Shown here piece after piece: positions 6,637 through 13,487 of a stretch of DNA of 13,817 bases; position 1 is the first letter of the stretch, and the number at the start of each line of letters is the position of its first letter. The DNA comes from Actinomycetes bacterium. GTDB taxonomy: Bacteria > Actinomycetota > Actinomycetes > Mycobacteriales > Micromonosporaceae. The notes under the pieces were generated by a model. That model was given only the letters and a program-made list of their open reading frames with translations, was not told the DNA's origin and searched no databases. The stretch is taken from the NCBI GenBank assembly GCA_023402505.1, contig JAEYGD010000147.1:1-13817 (forward strand), in the 5' to 3' direction. The position numbers and the translations under genes are program-made.

Positions 6637-8775
6637 TCAGTTGCCGGTCGTGAAACCAGTGATGTCGCCGACGCGGGTCAGTGCCGCGTGCGCGGCGGCC
6701 ACGATCCGGTCGGGGGTGAACCCGAACTGCTCGAAGAGCACCGAGTGGGGCGCGCTGGCCCCGTAGTGCTCGAGGCTGACGCTCTCGCCGCAGTCGCCCA
6801 CGATCGCGCGCCACGACATGGCGACACCCGCCTCGACGCTCACCCGGGCGCGTACCCCCCGTGGCAGCACCGATTCCCGGTACGCCTCGTCCTGCTCGGC
6901 GAACCACTCCTGGCACGGCATCGACACCACCCGGGTTGGGGTGCCGTCGGCCTCCAGCCGCTCCCGCGCGGTGAGGCAGAGCTGCACCTCTGACCCGGTG
7001 CCGACGATGATCACCTGCGGCTTGCCGGTGGAGGCCTCGGCCAGCACGTACCCGCCGCGGGTGACTCCCTCGGCGCTGCCCAGGGCGGACCGGTCCAGCG
7101 TCGGCAGCGCCTGGCGGCTCAGCGCCAGCGCGGTCGGCCGGTCGGTGTGCTCCAGGGCCTGCCGCCACGCCCAGGCGGTCTCGTTCGCGTCGGCGGGGCG
7201 CACCACGTCCAGGCCGGGGATCGCGCGCAACGCGGTCAGGTGCTCCACCGGCTGGTGGGTCGGGCCGTCCTCGCCGAGCCCGATCGAGTCGTGGGTCCAG
7301 ACGTAGATCACCGGCAGCTTCATCAGCGCCGCGAGCCGTACCGACGGGCGCATGTAGTCGCTGAAGACGAGGAAGGTGCCGCCGTAGGGGCGGGTGCCGC
7401 CGTGCAGGGCGATGCCGTTGAGGATCGCGCCCATCGCGTGCTCGCGGATGCCGAAGTGCAGCGTGCGGCCGTACTCGTGGCCGGGGAAGTCCTTGGTGGC
7501 GTGCACGGCCGGGACGAACGACGGCTCGCCCTTCATCGTGGTGTTGTTGCTCTCCGCCAGGTCGGCCGACCCGCCCCACAGCTCGGGCAGCACCGGCGCG
7601 AGCGCCTCCAGGACCTTGCCGGAGGCCGCGCGGGTGGCGATGCCCTTGGCGTCGGCCGGGAACTCGGGCAGCACGTCCGTCCAGCCCTGCGGCAGCTTCC
7701 GCCCGGCCAGCCGGTCGTAGAGGGCCTTGCGCTCGGGGTTGCCCTGCGCCCAGGTGTCGAAGGTGGCGGTCCACGCGCGCTGCGCCTCCGCGCCGCGTTC
7801 CATCACCTGACGGGCGTGCTTGAGGACGTCCTCGTCGACCTCGAAGGTCCGCTGCGGGTCGAAGCCGAGGATCTCCTTGGTGGCGGCCACCTCGTCGGCG
7901 CCGAGCGCGGAACCGTGGATCTTGCCGGTGTTCTGCTTGTTCGGGGCCGGCCAGCCGATGATGGTGCGCAGCGCGATGAACGACGGGCGGCCGGTCTCGG
8001 CCTTGGCGGCCAGCAGCGCGCGGTGCAGCGCCTCCACGTCCTCGTGGTAGTCGCCCTGGTCGGCGTCGCCGCGGCGCCAGTCGACCGTCTGGACGTGCCA
8101 GCCGTACGCCTCGTAGCGGGCCGCGACGTCCTCGCTCATGGCGATGCGGGTGTCGTCCTCGATCGAGATCTCGTTGTCGTCGTAGATGACGCAGAGGTTG
8201 CCCAGCTGCTGGTGACCGGCGAGGGCGCTCGCCTCGTGGCTGATGCCCTCCTCGATGTCGCCGTCGGAGGCGATGCACCAGATGTCGTGGTCGAAGACCG
8301 AGTCGCCCGGCTCGGCCTCCGGGTCGAACAGGCCGCGTTCCCGGCGGGCCGCCATCGCCATCCCGACCGCGTTGCCGAGCCCCTGCCCGAGCGGGCCGGT
8401 CGTGGTCTCCACGCCCGGGGTGTGCCCGTGCTCGGGGTGGCCGGGGGTGAGCGAGCCCCACTGCCGCAGCGCCTTGAGGTCGTCCAGGCTGAGCGGGTAG
8501 CCGGAGAGGAACAGCTGGATGTAGAGGGTCAGGCTCGAGTGGCCGGCGGACAGGACGAACCGGTCCCGGCCGGGCCAGGTCGGGTCGGCGGGGTTGTGCC
8601 GCATCACCCGGTTGAAGAGCAGGTACGCCGCGGGCGCGAGGCTCATCGCGGTGCCCGGGTGGCCGTTGCCGGATTTCTCGACGGCGTCCATGGCCAGCAC
8701 ACGGACCGTGTCGACAGCCCGGCGGTCGAGGTCGGACCAGTTCAGTGGGGGATGCTCGGATCGGTTGGCAGCCAC
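6637..8775 (-). CDS. tkt: Transketolase
   Basis: Thiamine-diphosphate enzyme transferring two-carbon ketol units in the non-oxidative pentose phosphate branch. With the GTG at 8773-8775 it has 712 residues, normal for the family. Visible motifs are GNGHPG (36-41), the AGHSSL histidine (79), the TPP/metal motif SDGDIEEG (170-177) with N201, and the C-terminal TPP-binding part with IREHAMG and WTHDSIGLGEDGPTHQP. I chose 8775 because GAGGAG (complement of 8786-8791) stands 10 bases upstream and the encoded AANRSEHPPLNWSDLD start matches the family; an in-frame ATG further upstream at 8892 would add a non-conserved arginine-rich leader running through the likely promoter. First gene of the operon, divergent from ctaB. 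Confidence 0.95.
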   Translation of the reverse strand: MAANRSEHPPLNWSDLDRRAVDTVRVLAMDAVEKSGNGHPGTAMSLAPAAYLLFNRVMRHNPADPTWPGRDRFVLSAGHSSLTLYIQLFLSGYPLSLDDLKALRQWGSLTPGHPEHGHTPGVETTTGPLGQGLGNAVGMAMAARRERGLFDPEAEPGDSVFDHDIWCIASDGDIEEGISHEASALAGHQQLGNLCVIYDDNEISIEDDTRIAMSEDVAARYEAYGWHVQTVDWRRGDADQGDYHEDVEALHRALLAAKAETGRPSFIALRTIIGWPAPNKQNTGKIHGSALGADEVAATKEILGFDPQRTFEVDEDVLKHARQVMERGAEAQRAWTATFDTWAQGNPERKALYDRLAGRKLPQGWTDVLPEFPADAKGIATRAASGKVLEALAPVLPELWGGSADLAESNNTTMKGEPSFVPAVHATKDFPGHEYGRTLHFGIREHAMGAILNGIALHGGTRPYGGTFLVFSDYMRPSVRLAALMKLPVIYVWTHDSIGLGEDGPTHQPVEHLTALRAIPGLDVVRPADANETAWAWRQALEHTDRPTALALSRQALPTLDRSALGSAEGVTRGGYVLAEASTGKPQVIIVGTGSEVQLCLTARERLEADGTPTRVVSMPCQEWFAEQDEAYRESVLPRGVRARVSVEAGVAMSWRAIVGDCGESVSLEHYGASAPHSVLFEQFGFTPDRIVAAAHAALTRVGDITGFTTGN

Positions 8776-8818
8776 GTTGGTTGTGCTCCTCGGCAGATGG
8801 GCGGAACCCTCACTGGTG

Positions 8819-8824
8819 ACCCTA
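8819..8824 (-). promoter_or_regulatory. Candidate -10 box of the tkt operon
   Basis: The minus strand reads TAGGGT, fitting the actinobacterial TANNNT consensus. It would place the transcript start near 8812, giving a leader of about 36 bases that contains the tkt ribosome site. No good -35 hexamer is visible at 16-18 bases, so this is tentative. Confidence 0.35.
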
Positions 8825-8959
8825 TCGAGCGGTCCTAAACGTCCGCCCGGGGATCTCTGCATGCTGTTCTGTACGGCTCCGAGGGGTTCCACCGTTCGAT
8901 CCCGGGTGTGACGCCTCGCACCGTTGCCGGGTCGCCCGGGCAGCCAAAACGACAGCGCG

Positions 8960-8965
8960 TAGTGT
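8960..8965 (+). promoter_or_regulatory. Candidate -10 box of ctaB
   Basis: TAGTGT fits TANNNT and follows the locally A-rich stretch CCAAAACGACAG. It would start a transcript near 8972, with a leader of about 67 bases before the GTG at 9039. No convincing -35 is seen. The 263-base divergent region (8776-9038) otherwise shows no other site I can support. Confidence 0.3.
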
Positions 8966-9038
8966 GTGGGGCGGTGTGCGGGCCCCGAGCGGGTCCGGCC
9001 GATCGACCTCCCCCGCCGACGCCGGAAGGTGGCAATCC

Positions 9039-9992
9039 GTGAGCATGATCACCGAGCGCCCCGTCAGCACCTCTGCTCAGAAGGTGCGCACGGCGGTGCC
9101 CGGGTCGGCGAACCCCCGGCGGGACGTGCGCGGCGTCGTCGCGGCGTACGTGACGCTGACCAAGCCGCGGATCGTCGAGCTGCTGCTGGTCACGACGGTG
9201 CCGGCGATGATGCTCGCGCACGGTGGCATGCCGTCGCTGTGGCTGGTGGCCGTGGTGCTCGTCGGCGGGTCGCTCGCGGCCGGCGCGGCCAGCGTCATCA
9301 ACTGCTACATCGACCGGGACATCGACCAGGTCATGCGGCGCACCAAGCGTCGCCCGCTGCCGACGCACACGGTGTCGCCGCGCAACGCGCTGATCTTCGG
9401 TGTGGTGCTGGCGGTCGTCTCGGTCGCCCTGATGGCCGTGTTCACCAACCTCCTGGCCGCCGGCCTCACGCTCGCCGCGATCCTCTACTACGACCTGGTC
9501 TACACCCTCTGGTTGAAGCGGACCACGGCGGCGAACACGTTCTGGGGCGGGGCGTGCGGGGCGGCGCCGGTCCTGATCGGCTGGGCCGCGGTGACCGGTT
9601 CGCTCGCGCCGGCCGCCTGGGCGCTGTTCGGCGTGGTCTTCTTCTGGCAGATGCCGCACTTCTACCCGCTGGCGATGAAGTACCGGGACGACTACGCGCG
9701 GGCGGGCGTACCGATGCTGCCGGTGGTGGCGTCGACCCGGCGGGTCAACGCCGAGATCCTGATCTTCGCGTGGTTGACCGTGCTGACCTCGCTCGCGGTG
9801 TGGCCGCTCGGGATGAGCGCGGTCTACGGGCTGCCGACCCTGGTCGTCGGGGCTGCCTTCCTGGTCGAGGCGCACAAGTTGACGCGGCGCGCGGCCCGGG
9901 GCGAGGCGGTCAAGCCGATGCGGCTGTTCCACTGGTCCACGACCTACCTGACCATCCTGTTCGCGGCGGTCGCGCTGGACGCGCTGATCTGA
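9039..9992 (+). CDS. ctaB: Protoheme IX farnesyltransferase (heme O synthase)
   Basis: Membrane prenyltransferase of the UbiA family that attaches a farnesyl group to heme B, giving heme O for cytochrome oxidase. With the GTG at 9039 it has 317 residues. TKPR (41-44) precedes the first helix; the prenyl-diphosphate and Mg motif NCYIDRDID (88-96) and the second acidic loop YRDDYARAGVPMLP (215-228) are intact, and about nine hydrophobic segments are visible. The start at 9039 is preferred because GGAAGG (9024-9029) lies 9 bases upstream; ATG 9045 is the alternative, and an upstream GTG at 8964 falls in the promoter. Divergence from tkt is a conserved actinobacterial arrangement. It works with ctaA, found at 11664-12602. 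Confidence 0.95.
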   Translation: MSMITERPVSTSAQKVRTAVPGSANPRRDVRGVVAAYVTLTKPRIVELLLVTTVPAMMLAHGGMPSLWLVAVVLVGGSLAAGAASVINCYIDRDIDQVMRRTKRRPLPTHTVSPRNALIFGVVLAVVSVALMAVFTNLLAAGLTLAAILYYDLVYTLWLKRTTAANTFWGGACGAAPVLIGWAAVTGSLAPAAWALFGVVFFWQMPHFYPLAMKYRDDYARAGVPMLPVVASTRRVNAEILIFAWLTVLTSLAVWPLGMSAVYGLPTLVVGAAFLVEAHKLTRRAARGEAVKPMRLFHWSTTYLTILFAAVALDALI

Positions 9993-10009
9993 TCCGGAGC
10001 CCGCACATC

Positions 10010-10050
10010 AGCCGGACACATCATCGTCATCGATGAGGTGTCCGGCTTTT
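10010..10050 (+). terminator. Intrinsic terminator of ctaB
   Basis: Arms 10011-10026 (GCCGGACACATCATCG) and 10031-10046 (CGATGAGGTGTCCGGC) pair over 16 bases with a single A/G mismatch around a TCAT loop, followed by TTTT at 10047-10050. It is a textbook Rho-independent terminator 18 bases after the ctaB stop and the only T-tailed one in the window. Confidence 0.92.
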
Positions 10051-10257
10051 GACATAGAGCCAACGGTATTTCCACACACATCCGGCATGGCCCGGCTGTT
10101 CATGTCTGCGCGACTTTGCCAGGTCGAAATCATGAGCAAAATACGCATATAACCGGGCAAATCGCTTGTGCTATTCCTTAAACTTCAAGGTAATTGGCAT
10201 CACAAAAGGTTCACGGAAGTCGCCCGCCCGGGTGCGAGTCTGCTTAGGCTTCGCGTC
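10051..10257. other. AT-rich intergenic island
   Basis: Hand counting gives about 48% GC over 10051-10220 and about 40% over 10121-10200, against some 70% around it. It contains A/T-rich words (AAAATACGCATATAAC, CCTTAAACTTCAAGG) but no credible coding frame in the style of the neighbours and no RNA gene I recognise. It is the upstream region of the gene at 10258 and could hold regulator or nucleoid-protein (Lsr2-type) sites; that is inference. Confidence 0.6.
10245..10250 (+). promoter_or_regulatory. -10 box of a probable leaderless transcript
   Basis: TAGGCT matches TANNNT and ends 7 bases before the ATG at 10258, so transcription would start at or next to the A of the start codon. No Shine-Dalgarno is present between them. 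No -35 hexamer is evident. Confidence 0.5.
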
Positions 10258-10593
10258 ATGGCAGATGGTTCCGATACGACGCTGACGGCTGAGCAGACCG
10301 CCAACGACCCGGCCCCGAGTGGCCTGGTCGCCGGCATCAAGTCGTTCGCCGCCGGGCACGGCGGGGCGAAGGCGGTCATCGAGTACGTCGGCAAGCGCGG
10401 CGCACGCATCGTCCTCGTCGGCTCCGACGGAGCCTGGGGCGACCAGTTCGCGGACGACACCGTCGTCGCGCGGCAGGCGTGCGCCAAGGCGGGAGTCACC
10501 GTCGAGAACGCCTGGGAGCGTGAACTGATGGACCAGATGCGTCCGAGCAACGACCTCTGGCGGTCGATGGCCCGGCGCACGATGGCCCGTTGA
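10258..10593 (+). CDS. Conserved-looking small protein of unknown function
   Basis: 111 residues, MADGSDTTLT to MARRTMAR. I do not recognise a family. The first 23 residues are acidic and probably disordered. The middle (GLVAGIKSFAAGHGGAKAVIEYVGKRGARIVLVGSDGAWGDQFADD) looks like a helix followed by a beta strand, VIEYV/RIVLVGSDG; the C-terminal third is helical and ends basic. No signal peptide, membrane segment or cysteine cluster; the single cysteine is in RQACAKAG. The start at ATG 10258 is chosen because normal high-GC coding begins there and a TANNNT box lies 7 bases upstream; a longer frame back to GTG 10168 would run through the AT-rich island. The ATP-grasp gene follows after 19 bases, so the two may be co-transcribed. 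Confidence 0.8.
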   Translation: MADGSDTTLTAEQTANDPAPSGLVAGIKSFAAGHGGAKAVIEYVGKRGARIVLVGSDGAWGDQFADDTVVARQACAKAGVTVENAWERELMDQMRPSNDLWRSMARRTMAR

Positions 10594-10612
10594 GATAGCG
10601 AGACAAACTGAA

Positions 10613-11533
10613 TTGACCGACCACTACCAGTCGACCCGGGGGAAACCCCGGGTCGCTCTCGTCACCTGTGCCGCCCTCCCCGGCCTGGAGGACGACGACC
10701 GTCTCGTCCTCGCTCCGCTGGACGCCCGGGGCGTGACCGCCGAGCCGGCCGTCTGGGACGATCCGGCCGTCGACTGGGCCGCCTACGACCTCGCGGTGCT
10801 CCGCTCGCCCTGGGACTACATGGCCCGGCGGGACGAGTTCGTCGCCTGGGCGGCCACGGTGCCGGCCCTGGTCAACCCGGCGGACGTCGTCACCTGGAAC
10901 ACCGACAAGCGCTACCTCGACGAGCTCTGCGCCGCCGGGGTGCCCACGGTGCCGACCTCCTGGGTCGCGCCGGGACAGGAGTGGGACCTCCCCGCCGAGC
11001 GCGGGGAGTACGTCCTCAAGCCCTCGGTGAGCGCCGGCAGCCAGGACACCGGCCGGTACGACCTGGCCGATCCGGAGCACCGGGACCTCGCCCGGGCGCA
11101 CGTCCGGCGGCTCGGCGCGGCCGGGCGGGTCACCATGGTCCAGCCGTACCTGTCGGCCGTCGACACCGACGGGGAGACCGCGCTGCTCTTCCTCGCCGGG
11201 CCGGACGGGCTCGCGTTCAGCCACGCGATCCGCAAGGGCGCGATGCTGACCGGCCCCGACCTGGGCGTCGACGGCCTGTACAAGCCGGAGCGGATCGCCG
11301 CCCGCACCGCCACCCCCGAGCAGTTGGCGGTGGCGGAGAAGACGCTCGCCGCCGTACCGGGCGGGCCGGACCGCCTGCTCTACGCCCGGGTCGACCTGAT
11401 CCCGGGCGCCGACGGCACACCGGTCCTGGTGGAGCTGGAACTCACCGAGCCGTCGCTGTTCCTCGGGTACGCCGACGGCGCTCCCGCCCGCCTGGCCGAC
11501 GCCGTCCTCGCCCACCTGACCCGTCGCAGCTGA
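10613..11533 (+). CDS. ATP-grasp ligase of unknown substrate (DcsG/RimK-like)
   Basis: 306 residues with an ATP-grasp layout. The N-terminal pre-ATP-grasp part holds VALVTCAALPGLEDDD (14-29), VWDDPAVDW (47-55) and RSPWDY (64-69). WNTDKRYL (95-102) leads into the ATP-grasp fold, with nucleotide-binding Lys136 in EYVLKPSVSAGS and MVQPYL (175-180). The C-terminal metal-binding part is RVDLIPG (259-265) and ELELTEPSLF (274-283). The pattern resembles the glutathione-synthetase/RimK group and, from memory, O-ureido-serine cyclo-ligase (DcsG) relatives; the substrate cannot be told, but an amino-acid or peptide ligation is likely. The start is TTG 10613 with no clear Shine-Dalgarno; conserved sequence begins at residue 13, so the first 12 codons are uncertain. 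Possibly co-transcribed with the 111-residue gene. Confidence 0.85.
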   Translation: MTDHYQSTRGKPRVALVTCAALPGLEDDDRLVLAPLDARGVTAEPAVWDDPAVDWAAYDLAVLRSPWDYMARRDEFVAWAATVPALVNPADVVTWNTDKRYLDELCAAGVPTVPTSWVAPGQEWDLPAERGEYVLKPSVSAGSQDTGRYDLADPEHRDLARAHVRRLGAAGRVTMVQPYLSAVDTDGETALLFLAGPDGLAFSHAIRKGAMLTGPDLGVDGLYKPERIAARTATPEQLAVAEKTLAAVPGGPDRLLYARVDLIPGADGTPVLVELELTEPSLFLGYADGAPARLADAVLAHLTRRS

Positions 11534-11578
11534 CCGCCCGCCGTCGCCACGCTCACGGATGGGCGTGGGCCGCAACAT

Positions 11579-11624
11579 CGGGGAAGCTGCTGCCTCGCGC
11601 GCCGGTGAGGCGACAACTTCCCCG
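11579..11624. terminator. Convergent hairpin terminator between the ATP-grasp gene and ctaA
   Basis: Arms 11579-11596 (CGGGGAAGCTGCTGCCTC) and 11607-11624 (GAGGCGACAACTTCCCCG) pair over 18 positions with two mismatches and one wobble, around a 10-base loop. It lies 46 bases after the ATP-grasp stop and 40 bases beyond the ctaA stop. There is no T-tract on either strand. Confidence 0.7.
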
Positions 11625-11663
11625 AAGATGCGCCCGGGCCGGGAGGCGGGGGCGGTGCGGGGG

Positions 11664-12602
11664 TCAGGCGTGGGCGGGGACGGCGGGCTTGGGCTCGGCG
11701 GCGGGAGTGGCGGCCGGGTGGCGGTCACGGGTCGACCAGAGCACCGACAGGGTCGCCAGCAGCACCAGGCAGGAGCCGAGCATGTGGGCGCCGACGAGGA
11801 GCGCCGGCAGGTCGGTGAAGTACTGCACGAAGCCGATCACGCCCTGGCCGAGCTCGACCGCGACCAGCACCAGCGCGGCCCGGTAGGCGCGCTCGGCGCC
11901 GACCGCCCGGAACGCGAAGACCAGCGCCACCGACAGGCCGATCAGCAGGAAGACCCCGTCGGCGTGGACCTGGGAGATCTGCTGCGGGTCGAGGCCGTTG
12001 CGAGCCGCGCCGCCGTCACCGGCGTGCGGGCCGCTGCCGGTGACCCAGGTGCCGACCACGAGCACGGACGCGCTGACCACGGTGGTGATGACGGCGAGGG
12101 TGCGCAGCGGGCCGGGTACCACCGGCCGGACCGGGCCGTCCGGTTCCCCGGTCCGTCGCCAGAGGGCGTACGCGGCCGAGATCACCACCATCGAGGCGAG
12201 GAAGTGCAGCCCGACCACCCAGGGGTTGAGGTTGGTGAGCACGGTGACGCCGCCGATGACCGCCTGCGCCGGGATGCCGAGCAGCACACCGGCCGCGAGC
12301 GGCAGGAGCCCCCGCCGGTGGGGGCGGTGCAGCAGGACGGCCAGCAGCACCGCGAGCGCGATGATGCCCACGGCGAAGGTGAGCAGCCGGTTGCCGAACT
12401 CGATCACCCCGTGCACGCCCATCTCCGGCGTGGTGGTGTACGACTCGTCGGTACACCGGGGCCAGGTGGGGCAGCCCAGACCGGACGCGGTCAACCGGAC
12501 GGCCCCGCCGGTGACGACGATCGCGACGTTCGCGACGATGTTGGCGAACGCCAGACGGCGCAGCAGGGTGCTGGAGACCGGGAACCGGACGGCAGGAGTC
12601 AC
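11664..12602 (-). CDS. ctaA: Heme A synthase (COX15/CtaA family)
   Basis: Integral membrane oxidase converting heme O (from CtaB) to heme A for aa3-type cytochrome oxidase. With GTG 12600-12602 it has 312 residues and about eight membrane helices. The four heme-ligand histidines expected of the family are visible: H64 (VHGVIEFGNR), H133 (GLHFLAS), H213 (QVHADG) and H273 (GAHMLGS). The C44/C50 pair (GLGCPTWPRC) in the first outer loop corresponds to the disulfide pair of Bacillus-type CtaA. GTG 12602 is preferred over TTG 12608 because the TANNNT box at 12609-12614 would start the mRNA exactly at that GTG. It is divergent from sufR and ends facing the ATP-grasp gene. The alanine/proline-rich tail is unremarkable. 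Confidence 0.94.
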   Translation of the reverse strand: MTPAVRFPVSSTLLRRLAFANIVANVAIVVTGGAVRLTASGLGCPTWPRCTDESYTTTPEMGVHGVIEFGNRLLTFAVGIIALAVLLAVLLHRPHRRGLLPLAAGVLLGIPAQAVIGGVTVLTNLNPWVVGLHFLASMVVISAAYALWRRTGEPDGPVRPVVPGPLRTLAVITTVVSASVLVVGTWVTGSGPHAGDGGAARNGLDPQQISQVHADGVFLLIGLSVALVFAFRAVGAERAYRAALVLVAVELGQGVIGFVQYFTDLPALLVGAHMLGSCLVLLATLSVLWSTRDRHPAATPAAEPKPAVPAHA

Positions 12603-12608
12603 GCGCAA

Positions 12609-12614
12609 ATCCTA
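12609..12614 (-). promoter_or_regulatory. -10 box of ctaA, probable leaderless start
   Basis: The minus strand reads TAGGAT, followed by the six bases TTGCGC and then the GTG at 12602, the spacing expected for transcription starting on the G of the start codon. AGGA within it could alternatively act as a weak ribosome site 8 bases from the GTG. Confidence 0.5.
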
Positions 12615-12698
12615 CGCACCGTAGTGGAACCCGATCGGGTGACTCTGCCGGCGCGGTGGTTGGGATCACCGGACCCGGGTTTGCGGGCCTCCGGCGAA

Positions 12699-12709
12699 TT
12701 ACGTAACGT
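12699..12709 (+). promoter_or_regulatory. sufR -10 box overlapped by a palindrome (possible operator)
   Basis: TAACGT (12704-12709) fits TANNNT and ends 7 bases before the GTG at 12717, again implying a leaderless mRNA. It overlaps the perfect 8-bp palindrome TTACGTAA (12699-12706). A second imperfect repeat, AACG-N4-CGTT (12705-12716), runs up to the start. Since SufR repressors control their own promoter, these are candidate SufR sites; this is inferred from position only and does not match a consensus I can confirm. Confidence 0.4.
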
Positions 12710-12716
12710 TGGCGTT

Positions 12717-13487
12717 GTGAAAAACGCGGCGGGGGTCTCCGGGCACCGGCCGGCGCCCGTCGGGGCCGCCGGCCAGCCGGGCGCGTCCCAGTCTGCCGCG
12801 TCCGATCTCTCGACCCGCGACCGGGTCACCCAGCTGCTGCTGGAGCGGGGGGCGACCACCGCCGCGCAGCTCGGGCACGCCCTCGGGCTCAGCCCGGCCG
12901 CGATCCGCCGGCACCTCGACGCGATGCTCGCCGACGGCGACGTGGTCGCCCGCGAGCAGGTGGTGCGCGGTCACCGGGGGCGGGGCCGCCCGGCCAAGGT
13001 GTTCCTGCTGACCGACGCGGCCCGGGGCCGCTGCGGCACGCACCACTACGACAACATGGCGACCGCGGCGCTGCGCTGGATCGCCCGCAAGGGCGGTTCG
13101 ACGGCCGTGGAGGCGTTCGCCGCCGAGCAGGTCTCCGCGCTGGAGGCCCGCTGCCGGGCCGCCATGGAGGACGCCGGCGACGATCCGCTGGCGCGTGCGG
13201 AGGCACTCGCCGGAGCGCTGACCGCCGAGGGCTACGCTGCGAACGCGTCCACGATCGCCTCGGGTGGCCAGCTGTGTCAGCACCACTGCCCGGTGGCGCA
13301 CGTGGCCGCCGAGTTTCCCCAGCTGTGCGAGGCCGAGACCGCGGTGATCTCCCGTCTGGTCGGCACCCACGTGCAGCGCCTGGCCACCATCGCGCACGGC
13401 GACGGGGTGTGCACCACGCACATCCCGGCCCAGCCGGGGCGTGCCCAGTCCGGAAAGACCGTCACCACTGTGAGGACAGATAGATGA
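12717..13487 (+). CDS. sufR: SufR-type iron-sulfur transcriptional regulator
   Basis: 256 residues. A disordered Ala/Gly/Pro-rich N-terminus (1-30) precedes a winged helix (about 33-100: RDRVTQLLLERGATTAAQLGHALGLSPAAIRRHL, then the wing GHRGRGRPAKVF). The C-terminal domain carries cysteines C187, C191, C204 and C232, spaced C-X3-C-X12-C-X27-C (QLCQHHCP, PQLCEAE, GVCTTH), the expected Fe-S cluster ligands. SufR proteins bind a cluster and repress the suf operon when clusters are sufficient. The start at GTG 12717 fits the TANNNT box just upstream; a longer upstream frame is not conserved-looking. The stop overlaps the sufB start by ATGA, so regulator and target are translationally coupled, as in mycobacteria (Rv1460-Rv1461). 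Confidence 0.93.
   Translation: MKNAAGVSGHRPAPVGAAGQPGASQSAASDLSTRDRVTQLLLERGATTAAQLGHALGLSPAAIRRHLDAMLADGDVVAREQVVRGHRGRGRPAKVFLLTDAARGRCGTHHYDNMATAALRWIARKGGSTAVEAFAAEQVSALEARCRAAMEDAGDDPLARAEALAGALTAEGYAANASTIASGGQLCQHHCPVAHVAAEFPQLCEAETAVISRLVGTHVQRLATIAHGDGVCTTHIPAQPGRAQSGKTVTTVRTDR

Noticed and set aside
4408..6993. Very long open frame on the + strand across pgi, tal and tkt
   Set aside because: It is antisense to well-identified enzymes and its translation is a low-complexity Arg/Ser/Ala/Val string, as expected from the lack of stops in GC-rich DNA.
8776..8892. Longer tkt start at the upstream in-frame ATG
   Set aside because: The extra 39 residues are Arg/Ser-rich, unlike the family, and cover the likely promoter; the GAGGAG ribosome site fits the start at 8775.
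8924..8965. TTGCCG (8924-8929) as the -35 partner of the ctaB -10 candidate
   Set aside because: The spacing of 30 bases is far from the usual 16-19.
10168..10257. Longer start for the 111-residue protein
   Set aside because: The extension lies in AT-rich sequence with codon use unlike the rest and passes through the proposed -10 box.
11559..12716. Upstream in-frame extension of sufR across ctaA
   Set aside because: It runs antisense through ctaA with low-complexity translation; the recognisable regulator begins after 12717, where a -10 box also lies.
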